Shown: positions 36,310 to 46,864 of the stretch, piece after piece
How positions within the stretch are numbered: position 1 is the first letter of the stretch
Layout: the number at the start of each line of letters is the position of its first letter
Source of the DNA: Cryphonectria parasitica EP155
Lineage: Eukaryota; Ascomycota; Sordariomycetes; Diaporthales; Cryphonectriaceae
Assembly (NCBI RefSeq): GCF_011745365.1
Contig: NW_024468911.1
Location: forward strand, 2,784,759 to 2,848,758
Length of the DNA: 64,000 nt
Direction: 5' to 3'
Notes under the pieces: model-generated
Seen by the model: the letters and a program-made list of their open reading frames with translations, nothing else
What the model was told of the DNA's origin: nothing
The model's database searches: none
Program-made: the position numbers and the translations under genes

Positions 36310-37342
36310 GCGGCTCGAATACTTCTGTCCATAACTCGCTAGCCTCACCGAGCGTATAGCTTAACGATACCGAATCCATACCCTTGTCCTGTTCGTCGCC
36401 CATGCTCCTCAGGTGCTCGATGATGCTGTCCAACCCGATGGCCTTGCCGGTCGCTTGCGTCGCTCCGGCCTCGAGGGCTACATGAACGATGTGGATGTGG
36501 AAGTGATAGTACGTGGGCTGGTAGTGCACATATAACTTGAGCTGGTCGGGCTCGATATCTGGGTATACCTTGACGGTGGCCTCGATGAACTTGGTCTTCA
36601 TATGTTGGAGCCACGTGAGGTGCTTGACCTTGAGGTCCCGCAGGCTCCAGATGTCGCGGCGCTCCACGATCCCCAGCAGGTGGAGAGCCTCGATGGTCTT
36701 GCGGTCCCAGTTCAGGTCTGGCAAGAGGAGGAACCCCTCCTCGCCCGCCTGGCCGAGAGGGGTTCTGTATATCACATCTTCCACCTCTTTGCGGCCCTCA
36801 ATGATATTGAACACCCAGTTCAGCCGGCCCTCGTCGCGCTTGGCCTGCATGTGCGGCCAGATCCTTTGGCGGTAGATTTCTGGGGTCTCGGTCACGAAGC
36901 GCACTCCCTGCTTGCTATACTTCTTGATGTGTTGCTCTGTGCAAGGGTAGATCAGGTTGATCTTGAGGTCGGCAAACTCGGCACTGTCCGCACCGTCAAC
37001 TGCACCGCTGCCGGCCATGTACCAATAGTAGATGTCATTGGCACCGAGATTCTTGAGCGTTCGCAGGCTACCCGTTATAGAGCCCAGGTAGTCACTGGAG
37101 CTGGGGAAAGGGGCGCGCTCGAGAATCAGCAGCGCAGGCTGCTCGTCGATGGTGCCGCATAGCGACGTCCTCCGCCCTGCCTGGTCTGCATCGTGTTTTG
37201 CAAATGTATGCCACTATGGTTAGCTTGAGGGGCTTGAAAAGGTGGATGGCGAGTACGGAGCGTGGCTCAGGAAAGCGGGCGCACCCTGGTTGAGCAGGCG
37301 TCCGAGCTTGAATCTCGGCACCAATTCCTCTGGCTTCGACAT
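36263..37342 (-). CDS. dcs1: Scavenger mRNA decapping enzyme DcpS (Dcs1)
   Basis: Two minus-strand exons, 37342-37285 and 37185-36263, give 326 aa. The donor is the less common GTGCGC; a CTAAC branch site lies 40-50 nt upstream of the GATGCAG acceptor. The phase-1 join yields RLLNQ-D-QAGRRTSLCGTID, which fits the N-terminal DcpS domain (FKLGRLLN, then CGTIDEQPALLILER and NDIYYWY). The C-terminal HIT domain has HYQPTYYHFHIHIVHV, with the histidine triad H247-x-H249-x-H251; the middle His is the catalytic nucleophile in the family. The enzyme hydrolyses the m7GpppN cap remnant left after 3'-5' mRNA decay. Its coding end overlaps the GILT coding end on the opposite strand (36263-36309). Confidence 0.92.
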
Positions 37343-37768
37343 TTTGGGAAGAAATTTCTCGGGGAGGAGGGGAACGAAGGAGCACGGCGCGTAGATTATG
37401 AGGGAGATCAGTTTCGGCAAGCGGCCTTGCAAAGTAGTAGGTTGGCACCGTTGGTCCTGGGAACGGTTGATTCCAGGGATCAGAACTACCGCGCTGTTGG
37501 TACAAGCAGGAGAAAGCTCGGACCCGCACCCGGGCATTGGACCGGCCAGACCCCTGACGTAACAGAGCAGCCTACATGGCAGGCAGGCAACGAATGCAGT
37601 TGGTTCTCGCCAATCTCTATAACCTTCTTCAGCAGATCTCGGTTGTCGAACCTAATTGCTTGGCCTACGTCTTCTGAGGAGCATGCCAACAAGAGTTCTG
37701 TCCGTCTTTTTCTCTTTCTCTTTTTTTCCCTATGCTTTTCCCATTCCATCAATCTGGGCTACTCAATC

Positions 37769-38349
37769 ATGGCTGCGTTAGTGCACCAACCCAGGCGGCT
37801 ATTCTCAGCCTTAGGTTTCCGCTTGCTTATCCCTCCAAGCTCCAATCAGGCATCCATAAAGGGCCCTGTCAAGAATGCTCCCTTTTTTTTAAGACCACAA
37901 GGTTCGTCCTACAAGGACAAGGATTACTCTAGCAATTCAGGAGGATGGTGCACATGGGTGCTGGCTGGGCTGGGATGAGCCCAGAAGGTTCTTCACTGGG
38001 CTTATTGTGGTATGTAGATCAACAAAGATCTTGTTCTGACTTCATACTGAAGTAATCCATTTCCCTTTCCCCATCGCCTCCTCAAACAGACACACTACAC
38101 ACTCTAAACGGTGGTCCCATAAGGCTTAGGGCCCTCATTGCTCTTGAATATACTAATCTAACGACCGCCCTTCTAGCCCATCCCCCTGCCATGGCCCTGG
38201 AAGGGTTCGTATCTAGGCACTGCGCTAGGCCTTTGTTCTCCACGAGCTGGGGGTCCGATGTAGCGCTGAACAAGGTCAGGGCCTCTCGCTCGGCTCAGGC
38301 GCCCAACATGGACTCAAGTCTCGACATCGAGAAGAGAAGAGGAAAATAA
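37769..38349 (+). CDS. Tentative small two-exon gene, 101 aa
   Basis: An ATG at 37769 (MAALVHQPRRLFSALGFRLL) gives a basic, hydrophobic N-terminus resembling a mitochondrial presequence. A donor GTTCGT at 37902 can be joined to an acceptor TTCTAG ending 38176, which has a strong TCTAAC branch site about 20 nt upstream. The join keeps frame and ends with SLDIEKRRGK at TAA 38347-38349. A better donor, GTATGT at 38010, joins the same acceptor in a different frame and ends earlier, so the structure is unsure. I recognise no family. Support comes only from splice signals and composition. Confidence 0.3.
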
Positions 38350-39426
38350 TACCGGCCGTCTTCCTATAGTACTATTGGCGCACACACGTGTTTCACACGT
38401 TTAGTCTCTCTCGGCCATGAGACACCATCCCCTGGATGAATCCTTCTTCAAGGGCCTGGAACACACAAGAGAAAGAAGGAAGAAAAGGTAAAAAGGCTTG
38501 TCGATGGTGGCGGTTCAACCAAACCTCCCTCCCCCCTCCAACCTTACAGAGCAGCTTCCTCAGCTTCTCCAACCCTCGTGGTGTGGTAGTAATCAGGATG
38601 CCTAGGAGCGGTTAAGTGCTTACGGTGATCACCATCCACCTGCAGAAGCCAAGACGGCTAATCAAACTAGCCTGGGACCCGAGTGAAGGAGGGAGGAGGG
38701 AGGAGGGAGAAGGGCGGCCGCGAAAAGAAGAACCGAGGGCAAGGAGAAGAAATAAGAAGAAGAAGGGGGAGAAAGAAAAAAAAAAGAGAGGCTTACAGTT
38801 GCTGAGGGCATCAGGGTCCATCGTAAATGGGGTCCAGGCACGGTATATCTGGCTGATGGCATCAAAAAGACCAGAGCTGAACAGAAAAAGGGTGGGCCCA
38901 GTCAAGCACTTGAAATCTGCTTTATAGTCGCACGCACGCGCACGCACGCACACACACATGGCAATACTGGTTGCCTGCTGAGCTTAATCTTTTGTCTTGT
39001 TCGTCTATTCTAACGAGAGTCTCCATTCCCTTCGGCCTACCTTCCCATCCTTCATAGCAGCACTTGTCGTTTCGCCCGAAGGATCATTAGGGCTCCCTGA
39101 GGCCCTCCCAAATCTCCGCCCGGCCCCATGTCGGCGACGACCAGTCTGTAAATAACTTGAAGTAGCGGTTGCCCGCTGACACGATGTCGAACCAGGTGAG
39201 TTTGCTCATAATCCATCCATTGATACTTGAGGTGGAGCACCATTTTTTGGCATCTGCCTGGCCTCTGTCTTTCCGTTCCTCCCCTCCTTTGCTTTTTTCC
39301 CCCTCTACCTCTCCTCTCTCTCTCTCTCTCCTCTCTTACTCCCTTCTCATCTTTTTCCCTCTTCGTTGTTGTGAACAGCGGCCCAGGAGAAAAAGTAATG
39401 TAAGCTTGGATACTAATGTGAGAAAA
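38350..39426. other. Intergenic upstream of the single-pass membrane protein gene
   Basis: No supported gene. An alternative first exon for the downstream gene (ATG 39184, 12 nt, GTGAGT donor, GAACAG acceptor ending 39378) lies at its end. A CGCA/CA repeat is at about 38930-38957. Confidence 0.5.
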
Positions 39427-40459
39427 ATGGATCCAAAGGCAGATCACCACGCCCAGCAGGCTCCTGAGCTGGTTTCTCACAGCTACCAGGAGGCTCTCCC
39501 CCAAGGCCAGCAGCAACAATACAACCAGTATAGTCACTATCCTCCAAACCCGCCTCCACCACCACCCAAACCAGAGGATTCATATATCTCATACATGTCA
39601 CAACAAAGTGTCCCCAACTCTGCCTATGCCACAAGCCACCATACCACCCCACAGACATATCACTCCCAGCTGGTCGGAGGCGGCGCTGCCGGCTCCCCCA
39701 TGAGTGATGCCGGCGGTCTCGAAAAGAGGAGAGGAGCAGGACGCACCATCTGCGGGTGTACGGCCGTCGTCTTCTTTCTCAGCGCCCTCGTCGCACTGCT
39801 TGCGGCAGCAGTCGTCGGACTCGCCGCCGGGACGGGCATTGAGGCCTCGAGGGCCACCTCGGCCCAGAACAGGGCGGACCGTTTGAACGCCTCACTCGTC
39901 GCCGCTCTGGGGGGCGCGACGGCTACTACCAAGTCATCAGCTTCGACGTCGACTTCTGCGTCGGCTTCGGCTTCCAGCACGTCCTTTGCCTCTCTCGACG
40001 ACAACTGCACTGGAAACCCGGATGGGGTGACAGGAACAACATACAATGCCTTCTCATGTGAGTAGCCCCCAAAAAAGAAAACTCACCCCTTGAACGTCTT
40101 TCAAACTTTGGGGAAAACATGACTGAACTCTTTATGCTGTAGTGTTTGGTGACTACTCCTTCACGATACAGTGCAACAAGGACACCGACGGCAGTCCGCT
40201 CATGAGCCTCTTCGCGGCCGACATCAACGGCTGCATGGACGCCTGCGCCGCCTATTCGCACTACACACCCTCCATGTTCGGAAATAACACCAACACCACG
40301 TGCGGCGCCGTAAGCTTTATTCCGCTGTGGACCAACGAGACGGCTGCTCTTGTCGGCTATGCCCCGGGCAACTGTTACCTGAAACCCACCCAGACCGCTG
40401 CCCCGACTACGCCCAATATCGGCACCGAATGTCACGCTGGAATCCTCGTTACCAGCTAA
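39427..40459 (+). CDS. Single-pass membrane protein with Cys-rich ectodomain
   Basis: Exons 39427-40057 and 40143-40459 give 315 aa. The join is phase 1 (GTGAGT donor, CTGTAG acceptor) and reads NAFSLFGDYSF. A 12-nt exon at 39184 (MSNQ) spliced to 39379 would give a longer N-terminus of 20 more residues; I prefer MDPKADHHAQQ as the simpler start. The N-terminal part is Gln/Pro/Tyr-rich and cytosolic in character. A membrane helix follows (CTAVVFFLSALVALLAAAVV), then a Ser/Thr/Ala-rich stalk and a 130-residue domain with spaced cysteines (DDNCTG, IQCNKD, GCMDACAAY, TTCGAV, NCYLKP, TECHAG) and several N-glycosylation sequons. Similar type II proteins with an apple/PAN-like Cys-rich domain occur widely in filamentous ascomycetes. 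The function is unknown; a cell-surface role is inferred. Confidence 0.75.
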
Positions 40460-41887
40460 TTTTTTTCTTCCTTCCTTCTTTCCTTTGGGGGGAAGATGTA
40501 TTAATTATCTTGTCTATTTTCTCTTGGGCTGATCGTCCTGTACGCTCGGGTCTGGGGGCGTGTATTAGGAAAATTTCTTTTGCATTGGTTCAAGGTCAGG
40601 ACGACCGTAAATGATGAGATGGAATGGGAATATTTGCAGGGAAATCGCCTTATACCTACAAAAGCGTCACAGCTTTTTTTTCTCTTTTCTTTTATTGTTT
40701 CTCTTCTTTTTCTCTGTTTATTATTCATGATGACAATCTTGCTTGCCTAAGTGTTGTGTGGGCTGCAACATTCTATCGTCATTCAATTGGAAAGAAGAAG
40801 AAGAAAAAAAATACCCTTCACACAAGTCACTCACGCATGCACGCACGCACACATACATTCATTCGTTCTCACTTCTGAATCCCAAGCTGCACCACACCAA
40901 AAAGCCGGAGGCTCACTCCAAAGGATCGATCGACATGGAGAGCAAACGATGATAGCCAAATAGGCGGCCGTGCCAGGAGCCCCAATGACGAGAGGCTGGC
41001 CCATTGCGACCCGCGCACGTTTTTCTCGAATATGACGTGAGCAGAAACAAAATGATTTCATCAACAGGATCGGTCTAGCCCGCGGGTGTGGCGCAACATC
41101 CCTCTGCCGAGTATTCGAGAACGAGGGCTGAGACGAACGAGCCACTTTGGTGATTTCTTCAGCGATTTCTTGAACTCTGGCACAAGCTTGCTCCCTCGGT
41201 TCCGCAGGTGCCTTGAGATCATGGGTGACGACTGAACACAGAGGTGCTGCATCACAAATGACTGGAAGGGAAATCGTGTAGATGCAAACCTTGGTTGCGA
41301 GGAAGTCGGTATGTTGGTCGGGAGGTAGGCAGCATATCCCACCAGGACAGGATTTCCTATCAAACACTGCGAATAAGGCCAATGGGAAAGCCCTCCTGCT
41401 CCCCTTTGGGTCCATGGGGGCGGGCGGACGGATGACAAGCGTGCGGCACCGTATGGCATGTCTATAACTCCATTTCGGCATCTAGGAACAATCTGGCCGT
41501 TGATAAAGGTTTAGCTGAAGTCTTTCATTTTGGTCGCTCTCCTGTTCTCTTCTTGAATTGTTGGGCTAAGAATGGCTTCTGATGCCTTGCTGAGCAAGTC
41601 TGATTCTGTATTAAAATCGTCCCCATAGACATTTCAATTCCGAGGAATATAAAAAGGGTAAACTATATAGGACCCACACTCTGTGTCCTGGAATTTGCAC
41701 TAACCTCCCGGTTGTGACCAGACCAACTTTCTTTTGCCCTTCCGTCTCTCACACTTCCTGAAATTGAGGGCCCTCACACTTTAACTTTATGTCTGACGAG
41801 ACCCCCGGGATCTATTGTATGCATAAAAGTAGCAGTATTGCAGATCTTACACTTCGGATGGTACTACCGAGAGTATCCAGCCAGTGC
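40460..41887. other. Intergenic, no supported gene
   Basis: 3' flanks of two convergent genes. Frames such as 40831-41481 minus lack motifs and start at non-ATG codons. Confidence 0.55.
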
Positions 41888-43072
41888 TCAGTTGATTTGC
41901 GACATTTGCCGCACCAGCTCCTGCAGCGCCTCGAGAAACTTCATCCTCAACGGCGCCTTCGTATTCTCCCACAATTTCTTGTGATTCCGTAAGATGCGAC
42001 GCTCAAAGCGACTTCGCTTAAGGCGCGCATCCGTACCGGGCTTCTTCAAGAAACCCCAGTCAATGGTGTCCAATACCTCGTTCAGGTTGCGGAATGCGTG
42101 GGTTGTCTTAACATCCAGTCCGAGAATCAGCCAGTCGAGGGCGTGCAGGGCCTTCTCAAGAGCGGCTTGGCGATTCAAGTCATCGAGAGCGTTGCAGAGG
42201 GTAATGCATCGGTTGAAGACGAGTCGGAGAGATGTAGCGTCTGCGGTAGTGAAGGAGGAAGAGAGGGTGGTGATGCAATTGGCCATGAGCTGGTGGAGTT
42301 GACGGGTGCCGTTCTTCGAATCGAGAACACCATGTGGAACGGGGATGGAAGTGACGGCATCGTCCGAGGCACCATTACTGGTCTTCTTCATGACTTGACC
42401 CCAGATCTTCTCCCTCTCAGCTGTCGGGATGCACTTCTGTAGGAAGTGGTAGGTAGCCTCGAGGACGACCTGCTTGGCTGCCTGGCCTGCCAACTCCAGC
42501 ACCTCCGCCTCGATTCCGGACAGCTTTTCATCAGGATACTCGGTATAGAGATCCCACAGGCCCTTCCGCGGCTGGACCGGGCTACACATAATCGCTGGCG
42601 ACGGGCGACCTCGCCTGACGCGCTTAGAAGCCTTCAGGAAGATGTCAACGCCATAGGCGGAGACTTCATCCTCGACAAGAGTGTCGTTTTCGTCGTTCCC
42701 ATTGACTGATGGCGGATCTATCAGCGTAAGGTCTTCATCTCCCAGCTCGCGATTGTTGACGGTCGACGGGTTGAAGACAAGCTCTGTGTGGTGATCGCTG
42801 CCATAGTCTAGCTGTCGGGGTATATGGTCTTCATTCGAGACCGCATTAAAATCACGTCGTTTACGGCGACCCTTCCCCTTCTTGGACACCGGAGCCTGCT
42901 GGCCCTCGTTCTCTTTCTTCACCTGCTGGCGCTGTTTCTGCAGAGCCTGTTGTTGCTTCTGTGCTGCTTGTTGCTGTTTCTGTAGGGACTGTTGCTGCTT
43001 TTGTGGCGCCTTCTGCCGCTTCTGAGCCGCCTGCTTCTTGGCCTGGTTGTTCTTCGACTTCTTCTTCCCCAT
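41888..43072 (-). CDS. Unrecognised basic protein with Q-rich coiled coil, 394 aa
   Basis: A single minus-strand exon; the ATG at 43072 (MGKKKSKNNQAKK) was chosen because upstream in-frame starts are not ATG. Residues 10-60 form imperfect heptads of the type QKQQQxL, predicted as a Lys/Gln coiled coil. A basic cluster KKGKGRRKRRDF follows and looks like a nuclear localisation signal. The middle is acidic and disordered. The C-terminal 250 residues are helical (LELAGQAAKQVVLEATYHFL, LHQLMANCITTLSSSF, KALHALDWLILGLD) and end with a basic helix (RRILRNHKKLWENTK). I recognise no family; it resembles lineage-restricted proteins of Sordariomycetes. Nuclear location is inferred from composition only. 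Confidence 0.7.
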   Translation of the reverse strand: MGKKKSKNNQAKKQAAQKRQKAPQKQQQSLQKQQQAAQKQQQALQKQRQQVKKENEGQQAPVSKKGKGRRKRRDFNAVSNEDHIPRQLDYGSDHHTELVFNPSTVNNRELGDEDLTLIDPPSVNGNDENDTLVEDEVSAYGVDIFLKASKRVRRGRPSPAIMCSPVQPRKGLWDLYTEYPDEKLSGIEAEVLELAGQAAKQVVLEATYHFLQKCIPTAEREKIWGQVMKKTSNGASDDAVTSIPVPHGVLDSKNGTRQLHQLMANCITTLSSSFTTADATSLRLVFNRCITLCNALDDLNRQAALEKALHALDWLILGLDVKTTHAFRNLNEVLDTIDWGFLKKPGTDARLKRSRFERRILRNHKKLWENTKAPLRMKFLEALQELVRQMSQIN

Positions 43073-43753
43073 CTTGTCTTCACCCAGAGGCAAGTTTCTC
43101 AATGGAGGATGGTAAGTCTCTGACGTTTCGAGGACCACGCTGACGCGATGGTTTCAGCAGTGCTGTACGGCGCTCAAGCGAGAAAGCGTTGTTGCCTTTT
43201 CAAGGTGAAACAGCCAGTTTCGTAAGGATCGAGGTTTCGTAACCGCTTGGACAGTTTTTATTCTTGAGTTGCACGTGGTAAACGTTGTAGATCAGCGTTA
43301 AAATGGTTGTGTTCTTCAGGGCTTGTGCTGGATCTTCTTGTTCGAGACTGTGGCTTTGTTGAGTGTGTTGCTGAAAAGGGGTCTGTCTAGTTCAGTTCTC
43401 AGTGAGGAAGTCACGAAGGGAACCTTGGGAGTAAGGCGCGACGAACAGCTCCATCTCGCTTGGGGGGGGGGGGGGGGGCGCCAATTCACGCGATCGCCTC
43501 AAGCGTTGTTTCGTCCGTGACGGTAATGAAGTAAACTGATGGTGAACCGTTGCTTTTTACAGCGTACATCTATTGAGATAGCAGAAATGGATTCTTAGTC
43601 ACACCTGATGATTTCTGAGCCAGGTCTGAAACGAATGGATGACATATCAAGACACATCAAGCCACATTGCGTTCGCAAATGAAGAAAGTATAGTTTGATC
43701 AAGAACTATGGTAGTAAAGCATCGACTTACACTTGCAGTCATGTCCAAAAAGC
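43073..43753. other. Intergenic with a 17-nt G run
   Basis: No supported gene. An uninterrupted G run lies at 43462-43478. Confidence 0.6.
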
Positions 43754-45359
43754 CTAGGTATCAGCCGAATGAGAGGCTTCCCTTCGAGCTTTGGCCCCGG
43801 CCTTGAGGGCTTCCCATTTCTCACGATACTTCTCGAGTGTCCGCCTGAGATGTTTGTTGTCCCTCTCAAGGGTCTCAAACTGCTTGCTGGCTGCGGCCAG
43901 CTCCTCTTCTAGCTCGCGGTTTCGTTTCCTCAGAGTCTCATCTGCAGCCTGCGCACTTCCGCTCTGCGACAGTGGAGACCCCGGCCGAGCAAGGCGCATA
44001 CTGTCCACCATGGCAAGCCGAGAATGCTGGGCGCTCGCCTCGAAGGCATGCAGGCGTTTGGTGACTTTGTCGAGCATACCTTTCAGGCTCTGGTTTTCGG
44101 TGTTGAGCTCTTCGATGACGTTGAAGAGCTCCTTCTCGGTCTGGCTCTTCCCGACACGCCGTTTTGTACTTGGAGACAAGATCATCTGTGACTCCTTAGC
44201 GTCGACGAAATCCTCCTCGTCCGGGTCATCACGCGCATCGGCAGTTCCACCGTGCAGAGAGGCCGCCATGGCACGTCTCTTCTCCTTCTGGTCAAAATTC
44301 AGTATGTTGGCATAAGAGACAGTGTGGCCGCTCGTGGGGACGACGTAGAACGAGTCGTTGCCAGAGTGGCCATCTCGATACACAGCTCGCAGAGCAGCCT
44401 TGGAATAAATCCTGGATAGATCTGGGTCTTCGGTGGGGTCCCTGACAGACTTGGCCTTGCCTCTCGCCTGCGAGGTCGATTCCGGAACGGCGTTCTCTGG
44501 GGTGCCTGATTCTTCGGTGATCAGGGGCAGGCCAGCGAAAGCCAGGGGAGCTGAGAGGCGGTTGATGATGTTGCCAAACGTGCTGTAGAAACGCGAGAAG
44601 CCCTCCTCGGTGATGCCTGAGGTGGTCATGGGCTCATCTTCGGCCCCCTCGTCGATGGAGGCCGGGCGCGAGCCCTGCGCCGAGAAAGGCTGTGGTGGAG
44701 GCACCCAGCTTGGTTTTGGCTTCCCGCTCTTCGCATCAAGCATGTGCTGCATTCTTGTCTTTGAGCCATCCTTCCTGGCCGTGGCATCTAGATTACCGGG
44801 AGCTTGGTCATTGGAGACACTCGGTGCGGCGGGCGGTGCGCGATGTCTCGAGCCGCGAATGCCCCTGGCAGAGGCGAGGTTGCTGGCGATCGATGATGAT
44901 AGCTCTCGGGATGGGGGGTAGCGACGCTGTGCTGTCAGGCCTGGCACGGCTGCGGGAGGCTTCGACGTTGTGCCCGAGGCTGCGTCCGATTGTGTGTCAG
45001 AACCGCCTGTCTGCGCACCACCAGCCTTCTCCTCGGCCTCGGTCACATCCTTCTCGGTGACGGCGTGTTCTGCTGGGTGATCGACGGAGAACTTGATCAG
45101 TTCGGAGAGCTTCTGGTGGTGCTGTTCGAGGAGCCTCAGAGTCCTCAGGGCCTCGATACTGGATGTGACTTTGGCGGCATTGGAGAACTCGCCGGCCGCG
45201 AGGGTGTGCTCGTTGATAGCTACGGTGGAGTTGGCTGTCTGGGTGGCGTCCGAGGCGGCTTTCGCGTGGTCGTGCGCCTGGCAAGACTGTCAGCATCATG
45301 TACAGGATGGTGTTAGTAAGTCCTATGCGGAGTACCTTGATCAGAGAGGAGGTATTCAT
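43754..45359 (-). CDS. MIT-like domain and coiled-coil protein (possibly Atg38/NRBF2-like)
   Basis: Two minus-strand exons, 45359-45336 (24 nt) and 45277-43754, give 515 aa. The intron is 58 nt (GTACTC donor, CTTACTAAC branch region, TTGCCAG acceptor) and the join reads MNTSSLIK-AHDHAKAA. The first 75 residues look like a three-helix MIT domain: AHDHAKAAS, LAAGEFSNAAK, then ALRTLRLLEQHHQKLSELIK. The middle is disordered, with one conserved-looking patch (GFSRFYSTFGNIINRLSAPL near residue 250). Two coiled coils follow, at roughly residues 388-420 (EKELFNVIEELNTENQSLKG) and 455-505 (LRKRNRELEEELAAASKQFE). MIT plus C-terminal coiled coil is the layout of Atg38/NRBF2, a subunit of autophagy PI3-kinase complex I, but other MIT proteins act with ESCRT/Vps4. 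The assignment is inference. Confidence 0.75.
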
Positions 45360-46864
45360 GATGGCGGGCAGGTAAAGAGTGGTCTGCACATTGCATATAC
45401 AACCCACGAAGTCTTTGACGGAGGTCACATGTGCCTTAGACCAAGGTTCAGTCTTCTGGAATGGCAAAGAGGGTAGCCCGTATGCGCAAGAGATACCGGG
45501 TCACAGAGCAGAGCCTCGATGCGCGTGCTGTTGTCGTGACACGATAGCTTCAGTTTGACGATGCTCTACGGTGCAAGGTCGGCATGGGATGTTGGTCCTC
45601 TGGGCCGCCTCCGGATATTTGGTAAGGCTGCGTTGAGGGTGTGAGGCTCAAGTCTCCAGTGAACCCACAGGCTAGGATGCTGGTTTCGCTAAGCCCTTAC
45701 AAGGGACAGGTAGAGAAGCGCTAAGCTACAGGGGTCACGCTGCTACCACCAGCAGTATATAGTGCCAAGGTGTCTCTGTGCTAGCAAGTATAGCGTGTCA
45801 CAGGGGCAATTCCAAGTACCCCGCGCAGGCCTTTTACAGGGTGCCTACTGGCCAGGTCTCAGTGTCTTGCAGCTTGAGATGACGCGACACGGCGTCATCA
45901 GGACAGCCATCTTTGAGAGCCCGCTAAGGATAGCCGAGCAGCGCCCCGTCCCACGCTGCTGGGATAGGTTTCCCCCCCTTTTGCTTTACGTGGCACCTGG
46001 CTTTTGCTTGATGAAAGGAGTGAGGTGAGGGGAATTTGGGGGAGCGTATCGAAGCATCCAAGGAAATGGAGTACATGAGAGAGCTGCAAGGGGCAACGAT
46101 ACTAAACTTGGCCATGGTTCCCAGGTGTCTGGATCAACGGTCCAGGGCCATTATAGTACGCAATGGACATCGTAGTCGTCGATCCGGGGTAAAGCCTCCG
46201 TATCTTTGGAAATCACAGTCAACAACGCGCGCGTTACCGTTACCGTCTTTGGCATATTCCTGGATAGCCAGTTGCACTTGCACTTGCACCCTTTTCAACC
46301 TGCCCGACCATCCATCTGATTTTTTCCTCTCCTTCCTCCAAGACATTTCTGATTGACAGTTCTGATTTTCTCAGACCTGACCCGGCACCCAGCAGCAGCC
46401 AACTCCAACCCGGAATTGCTAGCAGCGTCTCTCCATACTGGAGCTTTGAGGTACTCTGCCAAGGGAGTCAAGGACAAGGACAAGCTCATACCGTCATGAC
46501 CTTGCCCCGCGAATCGATCTGCTCGATCTCCTCGAACTGTCCCTGATCCTTGAACTCAGCATTCTTTCGGACCCCACAAAGTTCCCGACCTGGCCGAGGT
46601 TGATCAGATTGTCAGCATCACCGATACTTTCAGTCAGTTACTTCAGTCAGTCGCCTGTCTGTCGTGTCTGTCTGGCTGTCAGCCTCTTCTTGTTAGTCAT
46701 TCAATCCGTCACCCGCTGAAACAGGTACGAAGCCTTCCCACCGACCGGTTCCTGCTTTAGCTCCAGTGGAAGTTGAGCAGAAACGGCCTCAGCGGAGGTT
46801 GTTTGGGTCGTCCTGTCACAACCTGGAACCAGCCGGTGCGTCTGATCCAGATCGTGCATGCATC
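45360..46864. other. Divergent intergenic region (MIT-like and Lam-type genes)
   Basis: No confident gene. A short minus-strand frame at about 46,590-46,490 reads KNAEFKDQGQFEEIEQIDSR and is followed by a good donor (GTATGA). I could not connect it to any other exon. Confidence 0.5.

Noticed and set aside
46490..46591. Short minus-strand exon-like frame with GTATGA donor
   Set aside because: No in-phase partner exon with reasonable spacing; joining it to the MIT-like gene needs an intron over 1 kb and adds nothing to that domain.
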